64,000 nucleotides of DNA from NCBI RefSeq assembly GCF_001468265.1, contig NZ_LNRZ01000001.1, positions 496,001-560,000 of the forward strand, given 5' to 3'. Source of the stretch: Sphingopyxis sp. H050. Lineage in GTDB: Bacteria; Pseudomonadota; Alphaproteobacteria; Sphingomonadales; Sphingomonadaceae. Positions 53,847 through 62,558 of the stretch are shown here, in pieces. How positions within the stretch are numbered: position 1 is the first letter of the stretch; the number at the start of each line of letters is the position of its first letter. The position numbers and the translations under genes were made by a program. The notes below the pieces were generated by a model. That model saw only the letters and a program-made list of their open reading frames with translations, searched no databases and had not been told where the DNA came from.

Positions 53847-55098
53847 CGTCGTTTCCTTTGGTTCGCAAAAAGCGGGCGGCCATGAAATAGGCGATGCAGG
53901 CCAGCACGTTGAATAAGAAGACCCCCGCGAGTGCCAGTCCCAGGCCGGCCTCGCCCATTGCCGGCGTCAACGCGTCGCTGGCGACGCCGATCGCAACCGG
54001 CCCCAGTCCGAGCCCGACAATATTCTGGGCGAAGATCATCAGCGCTGCGGCGCTGGCCCTCGCGCCCGGGTCGGCGACGCCCTGCACCAACGCATAGGTC
54101 GAAGGCTGGTAGAGCGCGTTCATAAATACCGCCAGCGTGACGCCGGCGATGGCCAGCGCAACATTGTCCGTGAGGAAAGCCGGCGCTCCGACGAGCGCCG
54201 CGATCAGCACCGTGATCGATGGCCACCAGCCGAGCCAGCGCCTGTCGCGCCGGGCCAGCCAGTCGCCTGCCAGTCCGCCCGAGAAGCTCCCCAGCGCACC
54301 GGCGACTGCGCCGAGGCCGCCCAAAGCCAGGCCTGCGGTGGCGAGCGGCATGTCATGACCCCGCACGAACCAGACCACCGCCCACGCACCGAGCCCGTAC
54401 GTTACGACAAGATGCAACGCGGAACCGGCAATGCACCAGGAGAAGGCGGGGTTGGTAAGGAGCCTGCGATAGACGCTCCAGGCCGTCGCGCCGCGCGGTG
54501 CGACGGTTCGGGGCGGTTCGCGGACGGTCAGGCGAACGAGCAGGGCGAGAAGCAGGCCCGGAATTCCGATTGCAGCGAAAGCCCACCGCCACCCATATTC
54601 CTGTGCCACATAGCCTCCGAGCGCCGAGGCGAGAAAGCCGCCCGCCGAGATGCCGGTCACGAGCACCGCGAACGCCGTAGCACGGTAGCGCTCATCGACT
54701 TCGTCCGCGATGAGCGAATGCGTGCAGGGCGCGTAACCCGCTTCCCCTGCCGCGACGCCCGCGCGCGCCAAGAGCAGCGACCAGAAGCCCGTAGCGGCGC
54801 CGCACAACGCGGTCATCCCGCTCCAGAAGGCAAGGCAGATCGCGAGAATGTTCCGGCGGTTGAAGCGGTCGGCCAGCCGCGCGATGGGTAGGCCAAGCGG
54901 CGGATAGACCAGCGCAAACGCAGTGCCGCCGAGCAGCCCGAGCAGCGTATCGGAAAGGCCGAACTCGCGTTTGATCGGCTCCGCGACGATACCGATGATC
55001 TGGCGGTCGGCCATGTTGAGGGTCGAGACCAGGAACATCAGGAAGAGGAAATAGGCGAGCCGGCCCGTCCAGGTTCCGGATTTCGCAATCGATGCCAT
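53839..55098 (-). CDS. MFS transporter
   Basis: A 419 aa permease with about 12 transmembrane segments, starting with LAYFLFLMFLVSTLNMADRQIIGIVAEPIKREFGLSDTLLGLLGG, typical of the sphingomonad-rich branch next to degradative enzymes. The loop 2-3 motif (GLPIARLADRFNRRNIL) is present. ATG 55098 is preferred over a GTG two codons earlier. It lies first in the leftward operon with the carboxylesterase gene, so it should move the hydrolysis product across the inner membrane. Confidence 0.88.
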   Translation of the reverse strand: MASIAKSGTWTGRLAYFLFLMFLVSTLNMADRQIIGIVAEPIKREFGLSDTLLGLLGGTAFALVYPPLGLPIARLADRFNRRNILAICLAFWSGMTALCGAATGFWSLLLARAGVAAGEAGYAPCTHSLIADEVDERYRATAFAVLVTGISAGGFLASALGGYVAQEYGWRWAFAAIGIPGLLLALLVRLTVREPPRTVAPRGATAWSVYRRLLTNPAFSWCIAGSALHLVVTYGLGAWAVVWFVRGHDMPLATAGLALGGLGAVAGALGSFSGGLAGDWLARRDRRWLGWWPSITVLIAALVGAPAFLTDNVALAIAGVTLAVFMNALYQPSTYALVQGVADPGARASAAALMIFAQNIVGLGLGPVAIGVASDALTPAMGEAGLGLALAGVFLFNVLACIAYFMAARFLRTKGNDDA

Positions 55099-55164
55099 CA
55101 CCACCCCCGCTTCACCTATTTGTCTCCGGGCCCATTGGGGCCGCGTGAAAGATTCCTATAGCCA

Positions 55165-55182
55165 ATGTCGATTATTGACAAT
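55165..55182. promoter_or_regulatory. operator-like repeat ATGTCGATTATTGACA in the divergent promoter
   Basis: TGTC and GACA halves are separated by 7 bp in the 95-bp gap between the leftward MFS gene and the rightward dioxygenase gene. The left half ATGTCGAT is identical to part of the repeat at 51287-51306. It may be a binding site of the double-GntR protein; this is an inference from two sites only. Confidence 0.4.
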
Positions 55183-55193
55183 ACACAAGCTGA

Positions 55194-56258
55194 ATGATCC
55201 AGACCGACTCAGTTCGCACGACGCCGGTTACCGGGCCTTCGGTGTGGCTTTCGGCGGATATCGAAAGCGACCGGAGCTGGATCGTCGAATTGTCCCCGGC
55301 GGACCGGGCCGAGGCCCTGGCAGCTCTCGCCGATGTCAACCGGATGGGCGTCGCGCGCGACGAGATTGGGCCCGAGACTTTCCGGCTGCCCGGTTTTGCG
55401 CGCCGGCTCGACGCGATCATCGACCGGATCGAAGGGGGGCCGGGCTTTGCGCTCCTGCGCAATGTCCCGATCGAGGGGCTCGAGCTTGCCGATGTCGAAC
55501 GGCTGTTCTGGGGCATCGTGAGCCATATGGGCTATCCCGAGCCGCAAGACGCCAGCGGGAAGCGACTGCATCACGTCCGCGCCGAGCAGAGTTTCGCCGA
55601 CGAAGCCGAAGCGCGTACCGCCTTTCGCAGCAGCAATATCCGGGGCTATCAGACGAACGTCGAGCTGCAGTTCCACGGAGACGGGTCCGACGCCCTGTTT
55701 TTTCTCTGCCGCAACGCGGGAAAATCGGGCGGTCATAGCCGCATCGTGAGCGCCGGGGCGGCCTTCAATGCCGTCATTGCCCGCGACCCCGGTCTTGCGC
55801 TCGTCCTTCAGCATGAATTCTATTTCGATACCCGCGGCGAACTTGGCCCCGAACGGCCGGTGCAGGCCGTGCCCATCTTCGCTGAGCATCGCGGGTTGCT
55901 GAATATTCTGCACAAGCGCGGCTATATCGATCTCGCGCAAGCCATGCCCGGTGTCCCGCGTTTGACGGCGCAGCAAGTCGCCGCGCTCGACGCGCTCGAT
56001 GCGGCGCTGAACGACCCGGCGCATTTTTTCGAGTTCGTGATGGTCCCCGGAGACCTTCAAATCGCCAATAACTACACCGTCCTTCATGCCCGGACTGCGT
56101 TCGAGGACCATGTCGAGCCGGAACGCAGGCGACACATGCTGCGGATCTGGGCGACGATGCGCCGCAAGCGCCGGTCGCTGCCGCCGTCGTTCCGAACCAC
56201 GCGCGAATTCATGGCCAGCCAGCGGCGGCGCGAGGAGCTGGACGATGATGCACGATAG
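55194..56258 (+). CDS. TauD/TfdA-family 2-oxoglutarate-dependent dioxygenase
   Basis: The 354 aa protein has the double-stranded beta-helix iron site H161-x-D163 (QFHGDGSD) and H298 (LHARTAFED), with the 2-oxoglutarate Arg probably in the RRRHMLRIW segment. Members hydroxylate unactivated carbons next to sulfonates, ether oxygens, carnitine-like groups or amino acids. It is divergent from the MFS/esterase operon and upstream of the GntR gene at 56515. The substrate is unknown; its location suggests that it acts on a released side group. Confidence 0.88.
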   Translation: MIQTDSVRTTPVTGPSVWLSADIESDRSWIVELSPADRAEALAALADVNRMGVARDEIGPETFRLPGFARRLDAIIDRIEGGPGFALLRNVPIEGLELADVERLFWGIVSHMGYPEPQDASGKRLHHVRAEQSFADEAEARTAFRSSNIRGYQTNVELQFHGDGSDALFFLCRNAGKSGGHSRIVSAGAAFNAVIARDPGLALVLQHEFYFDTRGELGPERPVQAVPIFAEHRGLLNILHKRGYIDLAQAMPGVPRLTAQQVAALDALDAALNDPAHFFEFVMVPGDLQIANNYTVLHARTAFEDHVEPERRRHMLRIWATMRRKRRSLPPSFRTTREFMASQRRREELDDDAR

Positions 56259-56420
56259 CGATCCTCCGCCGACCGCGGGCGATCGCCTGCCTCCCTCGCT
56301 GCCGCGGCGAACGCCCTTGGGCCGGACGGAGATCGGCCGGCGACCGGGCCCCGCAGCATGGCGCCGAAGCCGGCACCTGAAGGCTGAATGCCGATGGCGC
56401 ACTACCGCTTGTGAAAAAAT

Positions 56421-56439
56421 AAAATTATCGATAATAATG
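56421..56439. promoter_or_regulatory. palindromic operator ATTATCGATAAT before the GntR gene
   Basis: AAAATTATCGATAATAATG occupies 56421-56439. Its core ATTATCGATAAT is a perfect 12-bp palindrome. Exactly the same 19 bases occur at 58617-58635 before the TonB receptor gene. It lies 76-94 bp upstream of ATG 56515, so the regulator probably controls its own gene. Confidence 0.7.
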
Positions 56440-56514
56440 CCTCTCGCAATCATCGATTTCCGGGAAACATTGTGCCAACACAATGGACCCGGAACGGAAT
56501 TCGAGCGGAGCTTC

Positions 56515-57255
56515 ATGGCGAGAAATACTGGCGACGATGATAGCGCGCCGACCCAGGACAGGGTGATCGCGCGTCTCTTGATAGATGACATCGTGGCCTG
56601 GCGCATTCCGCCGGGAGCCTGGATCCGGGAGCGCGAGATAGCCGCGCGCTTCGGGGTCAGTCACGCCCCCGTGCGCGAGGCGTTCAGGCAGGTGGCAAAC
56701 ATAGGTCTCCTGAAGGTCGTCCCCTGGCGCGGCGCCTTCGTGATCGATCTCGACCAACATGCCGCTGACGAGGTTTACGAGCTCTGGAAGGCGCTGTTCG
56801 GCGTGGCCTGCCGCCTTGCCTGCGCGGAAATGAGCGACCGCGACGGCCGCGAACTCATGCATCGCCTTGTCGAATACAAGGACGTCACATTGCGCACCGA
56901 AAATACGTTTGAGCATCTCAACGTCTCGAACCGCATCGGCCGCTTCATCGCGAAGCGCAGCAATGCGCCGCTCGCTCTCGAACTCCTCGACCGCGTCGCG
57001 TTGCTCGCGCGATGGCAGCATAATGTCTACACCAACAGCTATATCGAGACCCATGGCAACGAGGCCGCGCGGCGCTCGGCCGCGCTCTACGAGACGCTAT
57101 GCCGCCATATCGTGGCCCGCGACGGCGATGCCGCCGACGCGGCCGCACGCGCCCTGATCGGTGTGACGCAGGAGAGCTTCGAGCAGGCCCTCGAGGAGTA
57201 TAAGGCGCGCCACTCAAAGCCGAGAGCGAGCCGTCGCCGCGCGAAGTCGGCGTGA
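56515..57255 (+). CDS. GntR-family (FCD) regulator
   Basis: A 246 aa regulator with a winged helix (RLLIDDIVAWRIPPGAWIREREIAARFGVSHAPVREAFRQVANIGLLKVVPWRGAFV) and an FCD ligand domain. ATG 56515 follows a GGAG ribosome binding site; an in-frame ATG at 56437 lies inside the proposed operator and is less likely. The stop codon overlaps the next gene by 4 bp. The identical palindrome before its own gene and before the TonB receptor gene makes it the likely regulator of both. Confidence 0.9.
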   Translation: MARNTGDDDSAPTQDRVIARLLIDDIVAWRIPPGAWIREREIAARFGVSHAPVREAFRQVANIGLLKVVPWRGAFVIDLDQHAADEVYELWKALFGVACRLACAEMSDRDGRELMHRLVEYKDVTLRTENTFEHLNVSNRIGRFIAKRSNAPLALELLDRVALLARWQHNVYTNSYIETHGNEAARRSAALYETLCRHIVARDGDAADAAARALIGVTQESFEQALEEYKARHSKPRASRRRAKSA

Positions 57256-58565
57256 CCCGCGTCCGGACCGATCGGCGGACGCTGCTCAAGGCCGGGCTCG
57301 CCGCTCCGCTGGCGTTCGAGGCAACGACAGCTGGCGCTGCAACCGGGGGTGAAGCGATGTTCGGGCCCGAAAGACTGTTGGCGGACGTCAGAACCTATGC
57401 GGAAGCTGGCAACAAGAGGTCGGGCGGAGCTGGAGACCGCTGGACGGCCGACTGGACCGCGAAGCGCCTCGAAGTCGCGGGCTTCAACGTCGAACGGCAA
57501 GGATTCGAGGTGCCCTGGTTCGATGGCTCCGTCTGCGAGCTCGCCTTCGGCGATATCAAGATCGGGCTCGCGGCGCAGCCGCTGGCTGCCGTAACCGAGC
57601 CCCGGGGGGTTCAAGCGGCGCTGCGGCTGGCCGAAGCCGGCGGGCGGCTCGACGGCGCGATCGCGGTTATCCGGCTCCCGTACCGCCGTTGGTCGAGTTT
57701 GCTGGACCGGGCCGTGCGCGAGCCACTGGCCGACGCTCTCGCGCGTGGAGCCAGCGGGGTTATCCTCGTCACGACCGGCCCGAGCGGGGAGGCGCTTCTG
57801 CTGAATGCTCCCGCGGACGGGCCATTTTCCGACAGGCCGATAGCCCTCCTCGCGCCGCGTCATGCGGCGCCCGTAATCGAAGCGGCTCGCCACGGCACGC
57901 GCGCGAGCCTCACGATAACGGGCGACGGGGGCGTTCGCCGGGCGGACAATATAATAGGGCGTGTCGAGCGCGCCGGCCGCCGCTGGATCGTCGTCTCGAC
58001 CCCCCGTTCGGGCTGGACCGATTGCGCCGGCGAACGGGGTCCCGGGATCGCCGTCTGGTTGGCGCTGGCAGACTGGATGCCACGTATTTTCACCGGTCAC
58101 AGTCTGCTGTTCCTCTGCAACAGCGGACATGAGTATGAGAATCTCGGAGCCAGCCACGTCGTCGAGAGCATCGGGCCGCCGCCGGCCGAGACCGACCTCT
58201 GGCTCCACCTCGGAGCCAATGTCGCCACGCGCGACTTTCAGGAAACGCCGTCCGCGCTTCTGCCGCTGCCGAGTGCGGACCCCTACCGCTTCCTGATGAC
58301 CTCGGCGGACTTCGTCGATCGCGCGCGCGCGATCTTCAAGGGGCAACCCGGACTCGAGATGGCCTATCCGTCTTCGCAGGGCGTGGCGGGCGAACTCGCC
58401 GAGGTCATCGGCGCCGGCTATGTTCGGCATGCCGGCGTGTTCGGCGCCCACAGACATCATCATGCGGCGACCGATACGCTGGACGTCGTCGCCTCCGAGC
58501 CGCTTGCCGCTACGGCACGCGGGATCCGCGATTTGATCTCCGCGCTGGTTCCGGCTCATCGCTGA
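57252..58565 (+). CDS. Tat-exported M28-like protein with degenerate metal site
   Basis: A 437 aa protein with a twin-arginine signal (DRRTLLKAGLAAPLAFE) and the layout of M28 aminopeptidases, including a PA-like region with GASGVILVTTGPSGEALLL. The canonical M28 ligands are mostly not visible: where H-x-D would be there is STPRSGW, where D-x2-GSG would be there is CAGERGPG, the E-E pair reads H-E-Y in SGHEYENLGAS, while a final His in HHHAATDTLD remains. It may be a peptidase relative with another hydrolytic or binding role. The GTG start overlaps the GntR gene. Confidence 0.72.
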   Translation: MTRVRTDRRTLLKAGLAAPLAFEATTAGAATGGEAMFGPERLLADVRTYAEAGNKRSGGAGDRWTADWTAKRLEVAGFNVERQGFEVPWFDGSVCELAFGDIKIGLAAQPLAAVTEPRGVQAALRLAEAGGRLDGAIAVIRLPYRRWSSLLDRAVREPLADALARGASGVILVTTGPSGEALLLNAPADGPFSDRPIALLAPRHAAPVIEAARHGTRASLTITGDGGVRRADNIIGRVERAGRRWIVVSTPRSGWTDCAGERGPGIAVWLALADWMPRIFTGHSLLFLCNSGHEYENLGASHVVESIGPPPAETDLWLHLGANVATRDFQETPSALLPLPSADPYRFLMTSADFVDRARAIFKGQPGLEMAYPSSQGVAGELAEVIGAGYVRHAGVFGAHRHHHAATDTLDVVASEPLAATARGIRDLISALVPAHR

Positions 58566-58593
58566 TTAGAGAGGCGAGGCGGGCAGAATCGGC

Positions 58594-58635
58594 TTGACAG
58601 AATTATATCGATGTTCAAAATTATCGATAATAATG
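58594..58635. promoter_or_regulatory. promoter and operator of the TonB receptor gene at 58658
   Basis: A TTGACA -35-like hexamer at 58594-58599 is followed by the same 19-bp palindromic element found at 56421 (here 58617-58635), placed where a -10 region would be, so binding should block transcription. The GGGAGGG stretch at 58647-58653 is the ribosome binding site for ATG 58658. Confidence 0.65.
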
Positions 58636-58657
58636 AGAAATGACATGGGAGGGATTT

Positions 58658-60898
58658 ATGGGACGCTACGCGTGCACGTTGTTTTGTTCGGCCGCCCTTT
58701 GGGTCGTCGGCGCCGATCCGGCTCTGGCCCAGGAAAGCGACGCGCCCGCCCCGGCTGACACCGCGTCGGCCGCCGTCGATGACGGCTCGATCGTCGTAAC
58801 GGCGAGGCGGCGCGAGGAGCGGCTCGCCGACGTCCCGACGGCGGCCTCGGTCATCGACGCAGCCTCGCTTGCAGATCGCGGTGGCGCGACGTCGACCCCC
58901 GAACTCCTGGCCGATCAGCCGAGCGTTCGTTTCAACAACCTCAACTCGTCGCTGACCTCCGAAATTTCCATTCGCGCATCGTCGACGGCGCGGGCGACGA
59001 ACGGCGATCCGAGCATCGGCCTCTACCGCAACGGGGCCTATATCGGCGGCGGCCCCGTCGGCGGCCGCAACTTCTCGCGGCTCGACATGCTCGATATCGG
59101 TCGCGTCGAGGTGCTGCGCGGGACGCAGGGCGCCCTTTACGGCCGCAACGCCGTCGGCGGCGCGATCAACATCATTTCGGCACAGCCGGAGTTCGATCTC
59201 TCGGGGTGGGCGAGCGCACGCTATGCCTTCGAGAACAACAGCCTCCAGCTGCAGGGCGCAGTCAATGTGCCGCTTGGCGAAGGCGCTGCGCTGCGCATAA
59301 GCGGCGACCTTGTCGAGCAGGACAAGGGCTTTTTCTACAATCCGGACAACGACGTATATTTCGATCGGCAGAAGGGCCACGGTCTGCGCGGCCAGCTCCG
59401 CCTTCGACGCGGTCCCGTCGATGTCGTGCTTCTCGCCGAGACGCAGCGCCTCACGACGCCCAGCATCCACTACCAGATCTTCATCCCGGCCGGCACGCCG
59501 GGCTTTCCGGGAGGTTATATCCAGGACCGCTTCAGCTATCCCTGGAGCACCGCCCCGCGCGCCGTTCAGGATATCGACGGACTGCAGGCCCTGGTGCGCG
59601 TCGATCTGGGCGGCGCCGAGCTCAGTTCCACGACCAGTTTCCGCAAACGCCATTCAGAATATGACCTCGACAACGACGCGGTCAGCCCGACCGAGCTGGC
59701 GCGTGCGCGGGCAGCGGGCCAGGTCGGCGCGCTGACGCCGATCGATCCCAGCAGCGGGTCGTTTGTGATCGATACCACCGACAGCTTCTCGCAGGACATC
59801 CACGTCAACGGATCGGGCGGGCGCTTCGCCTGGCTCCTGGGCGCGGAGGCGCTGATTCTCGACAGCGATTTCTCGCTGACCACGACGCGGACGCCGACGC
59901 TCGCCAACCCGTCGCCGGGCAACATCGCGCCGTCGCGCCTCCACTTCGAAAGCTATGCCGCTTACGGATCGCTCGGCTTCGACATCACCGACACGATCAA
60001 CATCACGGGCGAACTTCGCTACACCAGCGACAGCCGGTCGATCACGGCGCGGCTCTACGATCTGGCGACCGGCCTCCCGACCGGCGGGCCGAGCCGCATT
60101 ATCGACGGGAAGCTGAGCGACGACAATCTTTCCTACAATGCGACCCTGTCGTTCAAGCTCACGCCGAACGTGCTGGCATATGGTAAGGTGGGAACCAGCT
60201 ACCGCGCCGGCGGCTTCAACACCCGCCTGTCGGATCCGCGCGCGCCGAGCCCTGTTCAGGTGCCGTTCGGGAGCGAGGGGAGCCGGAGCTATGAAGTCGG
60301 CATCAAGGGCAGCCCCCTTCGCCGCGGCTACTTCGCGATCGCCGGCTATTATACCGAGCTGGATGATCTGATCGCCCAACTCGACGATGGCTGCGCCCTC
60401 ACCAATCCCACCTGCCCGGTGGCCGCCGTAACCTATCTCGCCAATGCAGGCGATGCGAAGAGCTGGGGCATCGAAGCGGAATATTCGCAGGGCTTCGATC
60501 TCGGGGAGGGCAATGGCCGCCTCGCGCTCAGCGGGTCGCGTCAGGGCGGGAAGGTCAAGAGCGGACGCTATGACGGGCTCGACCTTGCCCAGGTGCCGGA
60601 CTGGCTCGCCTCCGCCAATCTCAACCTTCGCTATCCCGTCGCCAAGGATGTCGCGCTGACGAGCAATGTCCTCGTGAGCGGTCAATGGGGCGGCAAGCAG
60701 GAGCTGACGGCCACCTCGGTCGATCTTGACGATTATGTTCTGGTGAACTTGCGCGTCGGCGTACAGTTCGGGAAGGTCAACATCAGCGCCTTCGCCAACA
60801 ACCTGTTCGACAAGCTCTACTATGTCGCTCAGGCCCCCACGATCAATCGCTACAGCCAGCCGCGTGTAATCGGTGTCGAGGGTCGCATAACCTTCTGA
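58658..60898 (+). CDS. TonB-dependent outer-membrane receptor
   Basis: A 746 aa receptor: signal peptide ending GADPALAQ, TonB box SIVVTARRREERLADVP, plug with VLRGTQGALYGRNAVGGAINI and a barrel ending in RVIGVEGRITF. ATG 58658 is preferred to 58640, because it is spaced correctly from GGGAGGG. It shares an exact operator with the GntR gene at 56515 and is followed by a secreted carboxylesterase gene and a serine hydrolase gene, which suggests uptake of an ester compound. The substrate is unknown. Confidence 0.94.
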   Translation: MGRYACTLFCSAALWVVGADPALAQESDAPAPADTASAAVDDGSIVVTARRREERLADVPTAASVIDAASLADRGGATSTPELLADQPSVRFNNLNSSLTSEISIRASSTARATNGDPSIGLYRNGAYIGGGPVGGRNFSRLDMLDIGRVEVLRGTQGALYGRNAVGGAINIISAQPEFDLSGWASARYAFENNSLQLQGAVNVPLGEGAALRISGDLVEQDKGFFYNPDNDVYFDRQKGHGLRGQLRLRRGPVDVVLLAETQRLTTPSIHYQIFIPAGTPGFPGGYIQDRFSYPWSTAPRAVQDIDGLQALVRVDLGGAELSSTTSFRKRHSEYDLDNDAVSPTELARARAAGQVGALTPIDPSSGSFVIDTTDSFSQDIHVNGSGGRFAWLLGAEALILDSDFSLTTTRTPTLANPSPGNIAPSRLHFESYAAYGSLGFDITDTINITGELRYTSDSRSITARLYDLATGLPTGGPSRIIDGKLSDDNLSYNATLSFKLTPNVLAYGKVGTSYRAGGFNTRLSDPRAPSPVQVPFGSEGSRSYEVGIKGSPLRRGYFAIAGYYTELDDLIAQLDDGCALTNPTCPVAAVTYLANAGDAKSWGIEAEYSQGFDLGEGNGRLALSGSRQGGKVKSGRYDGLDLAQVPDWLASANLNLRYPVAKDVALTSNVLVSGQWGGKQELTATSVDLDDYVLVNLRVGVQFGKVNISAFANNLFDKLYYVAQAPTINRYSQPRVIGVEGRITF

Positions 60899-60952
60899 CA
60901 CGGCACGGCGGAGGAGGCCTTCGCACCTGGCAGCAGAAATGAGGAGGCCGAA

Positions 60953-62500
60953 TTGCGGCTGAGCAGATCATTGGGACTTTGCCTGGCCGCCGGCTTGCTC
61001 TGTCCCGCGTCCGCCTTCGCAGGCGACGCGGGGCCGGCGGTCGGCCTCGCACAGGGCAGGCTCGTCGGCAGCAGCGCATCGGGGATCGATCGCTTCTACA
61101 ACATCCCGTTTGCCGCCGCCCCGACCGGGAGCCTGCGCTGGCGTCCGCCCCAGCGCGCGGCCGCGTGGAAGGGCTCCCGCGATGCTTCACGGCCGGGACC
61201 GGCCTGCCCGCAGCGGGTCGTGCCCGCCCTCGTCGCCGGTGGTGTCGCGGACCTTCAGTCCGAGGACTGCCTCCAACTCAATGTCTGGCGGCCCAAGGAC
61301 GCGCGCAAACTCCCGGTCATGGTCTGGATCCACGGCGGCGCCCATGTTCTCGGATCGGGTGTCTTTCCGGCCTTCGACGGCTCCGCCTTCGCGCGCCAGG
61401 GCGTGGTTCTCGTCACCATCAACTACCGTCTCGGTGCGCTGGGATATTATGCTCACCCCGCGCTCAGCGCCGCCAGGCCAAAGGGTGAAGCGCTCGCCAA
61501 CTATGGTCTCATGGACCAGCTGGCGGCGCTGCGCTGGGTCCAGGCGAATATTTCGGCCTTCGGCGGAGATCCGAAGCAGGTAACGCTGTTCGGGGAGTCG
61601 GCCGGCGCGATCGGCGTAACGACGATCCTCGCGCAGGAGCAGGCCAAGGGGCTCTTCGCGCGCGCGATCGTCCAGTCGGGTGTCGGCCTCCTCGACCCGC
61701 GACCGCTCGCACAGCAGGAAGCCCTCGGCGCCGCGTTGGCGGTCCGGGCTGGAGCCAAACCCGGAGCATCGGCAGCCGATTTGCGCGCGCTTCCCGTCGC
61801 CGCGCTGGTCTCCGCAAGCGAAGTCCGGTCACCGGGGGAGATGACAGGCCCCATACTCGACGGGACGCTCATTCGCGAAGCCCCCTGGCGGACGCTCGCC
61901 AAGGGTGAACCGGTCGATGTACCGCTCCTCGTCGGCGCAAACAGCAACGAGGCCAGCGTGATCCTCGCAATGGGTGTGCCGCCCGCGATGGCGATGGTCT
62001 ATCTCGGCGCCGACCAGGCGGGGGGGCGGTCAGCCTATGGCGCTGGTCTCGCCGAAGACGAACTTGCACGCCAGATCCTCGGCGACGCCTGGTTCGTCGG
62101 GCCGGCGCGATGGCTGGCCGCACGCACGGCACGGGGCAAGCCCTCCTTTCTCTATCATTTCGACTATGTCGCGGCCGGTCGTCGCTCGCAGGCGAAAGGT
62201 GCCGCCCATGGCTCCGAAATTCCCTATCTGTTCGGATCGCTGGACTATTTCGCGTCGCTCGCGGGACCGATCGGCGAAGAGGACCGCCGGTTCGGCGCCG
62301 CAATGTCCGAATGCTGGGTGGCTTTCGCGAAATTCGGAAATCCGCGCTGCGCGCTCGTCCCGGATTGGCCGCGTTATGACGCGGCTGACGACCGTCTGGC
62401 CCTGCTCGCTCCGAACCCGATCGTGGCTTCCGGCTTTCGCAAGGCGCAGATCGATCATCTTCTGAAGGTGCATGCCGAAGCATCGGGCACTGCTCCATAG
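60953..62500 (+). CDS. secreted type-B carboxylesterase (second)
   Basis: About 515 aa with signal peptide (LGLCLAAGLLCPASAFA), EDCLQLNVWRP, oxyanion HGGAHVLG, nucleophile GESAGAIG, an acidic residue in NSNEAS and a likely catalytic His in AAHGSEIP. It resembles the enzyme encoded at 52344 throughout (for example LVTINYRLG and the WIHGGA region), so the two are paralogues with possibly different ester preference. TTG 60953 is a good start because GAGGAGG lies upstream. It is part of the TonB receptor operon. Confidence 0.9.
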   Translation: MRLSRSLGLCLAAGLLCPASAFAGDAGPAVGLAQGRLVGSSASGIDRFYNIPFAAAPTGSLRWRPPQRAAAWKGSRDASRPGPACPQRVVPALVAGGVADLQSEDCLQLNVWRPKDARKLPVMVWIHGGAHVLGSGVFPAFDGSAFARQGVVLVTINYRLGALGYYAHPALSAARPKGEALANYGLMDQLAALRWVQANISAFGGDPKQVTLFGESAGAIGVTTILAQEQAKGLFARAIVQSGVGLLDPRPLAQQEALGAALAVRAGAKPGASAADLRALPVAALVSASEVRSPGEMTGPILDGTLIREAPWRTLAKGEPVDVPLLVGANSNEASVILAMGVPPAMAMVYLGADQAGGRSAYGAGLAEDELARQILGDAWFVGPARWLAARTARGKPSFLYHFDYVAAGRRSQAKGAAHGSEIPYLFGSLDYFASLAGPIGEEDRRFGAAMSECWVAFAKFGNPRCALVPDWPRYDAADDRLALLAPNPIVASGFRKAQIDHLLKVHAEASGTAP

Positions 62501-62558
62501 CGCCCACGGGTCCGCGGGCTCCGTTTCGACGACGTGCAACGAAGCTGGGAGAGAGAAT

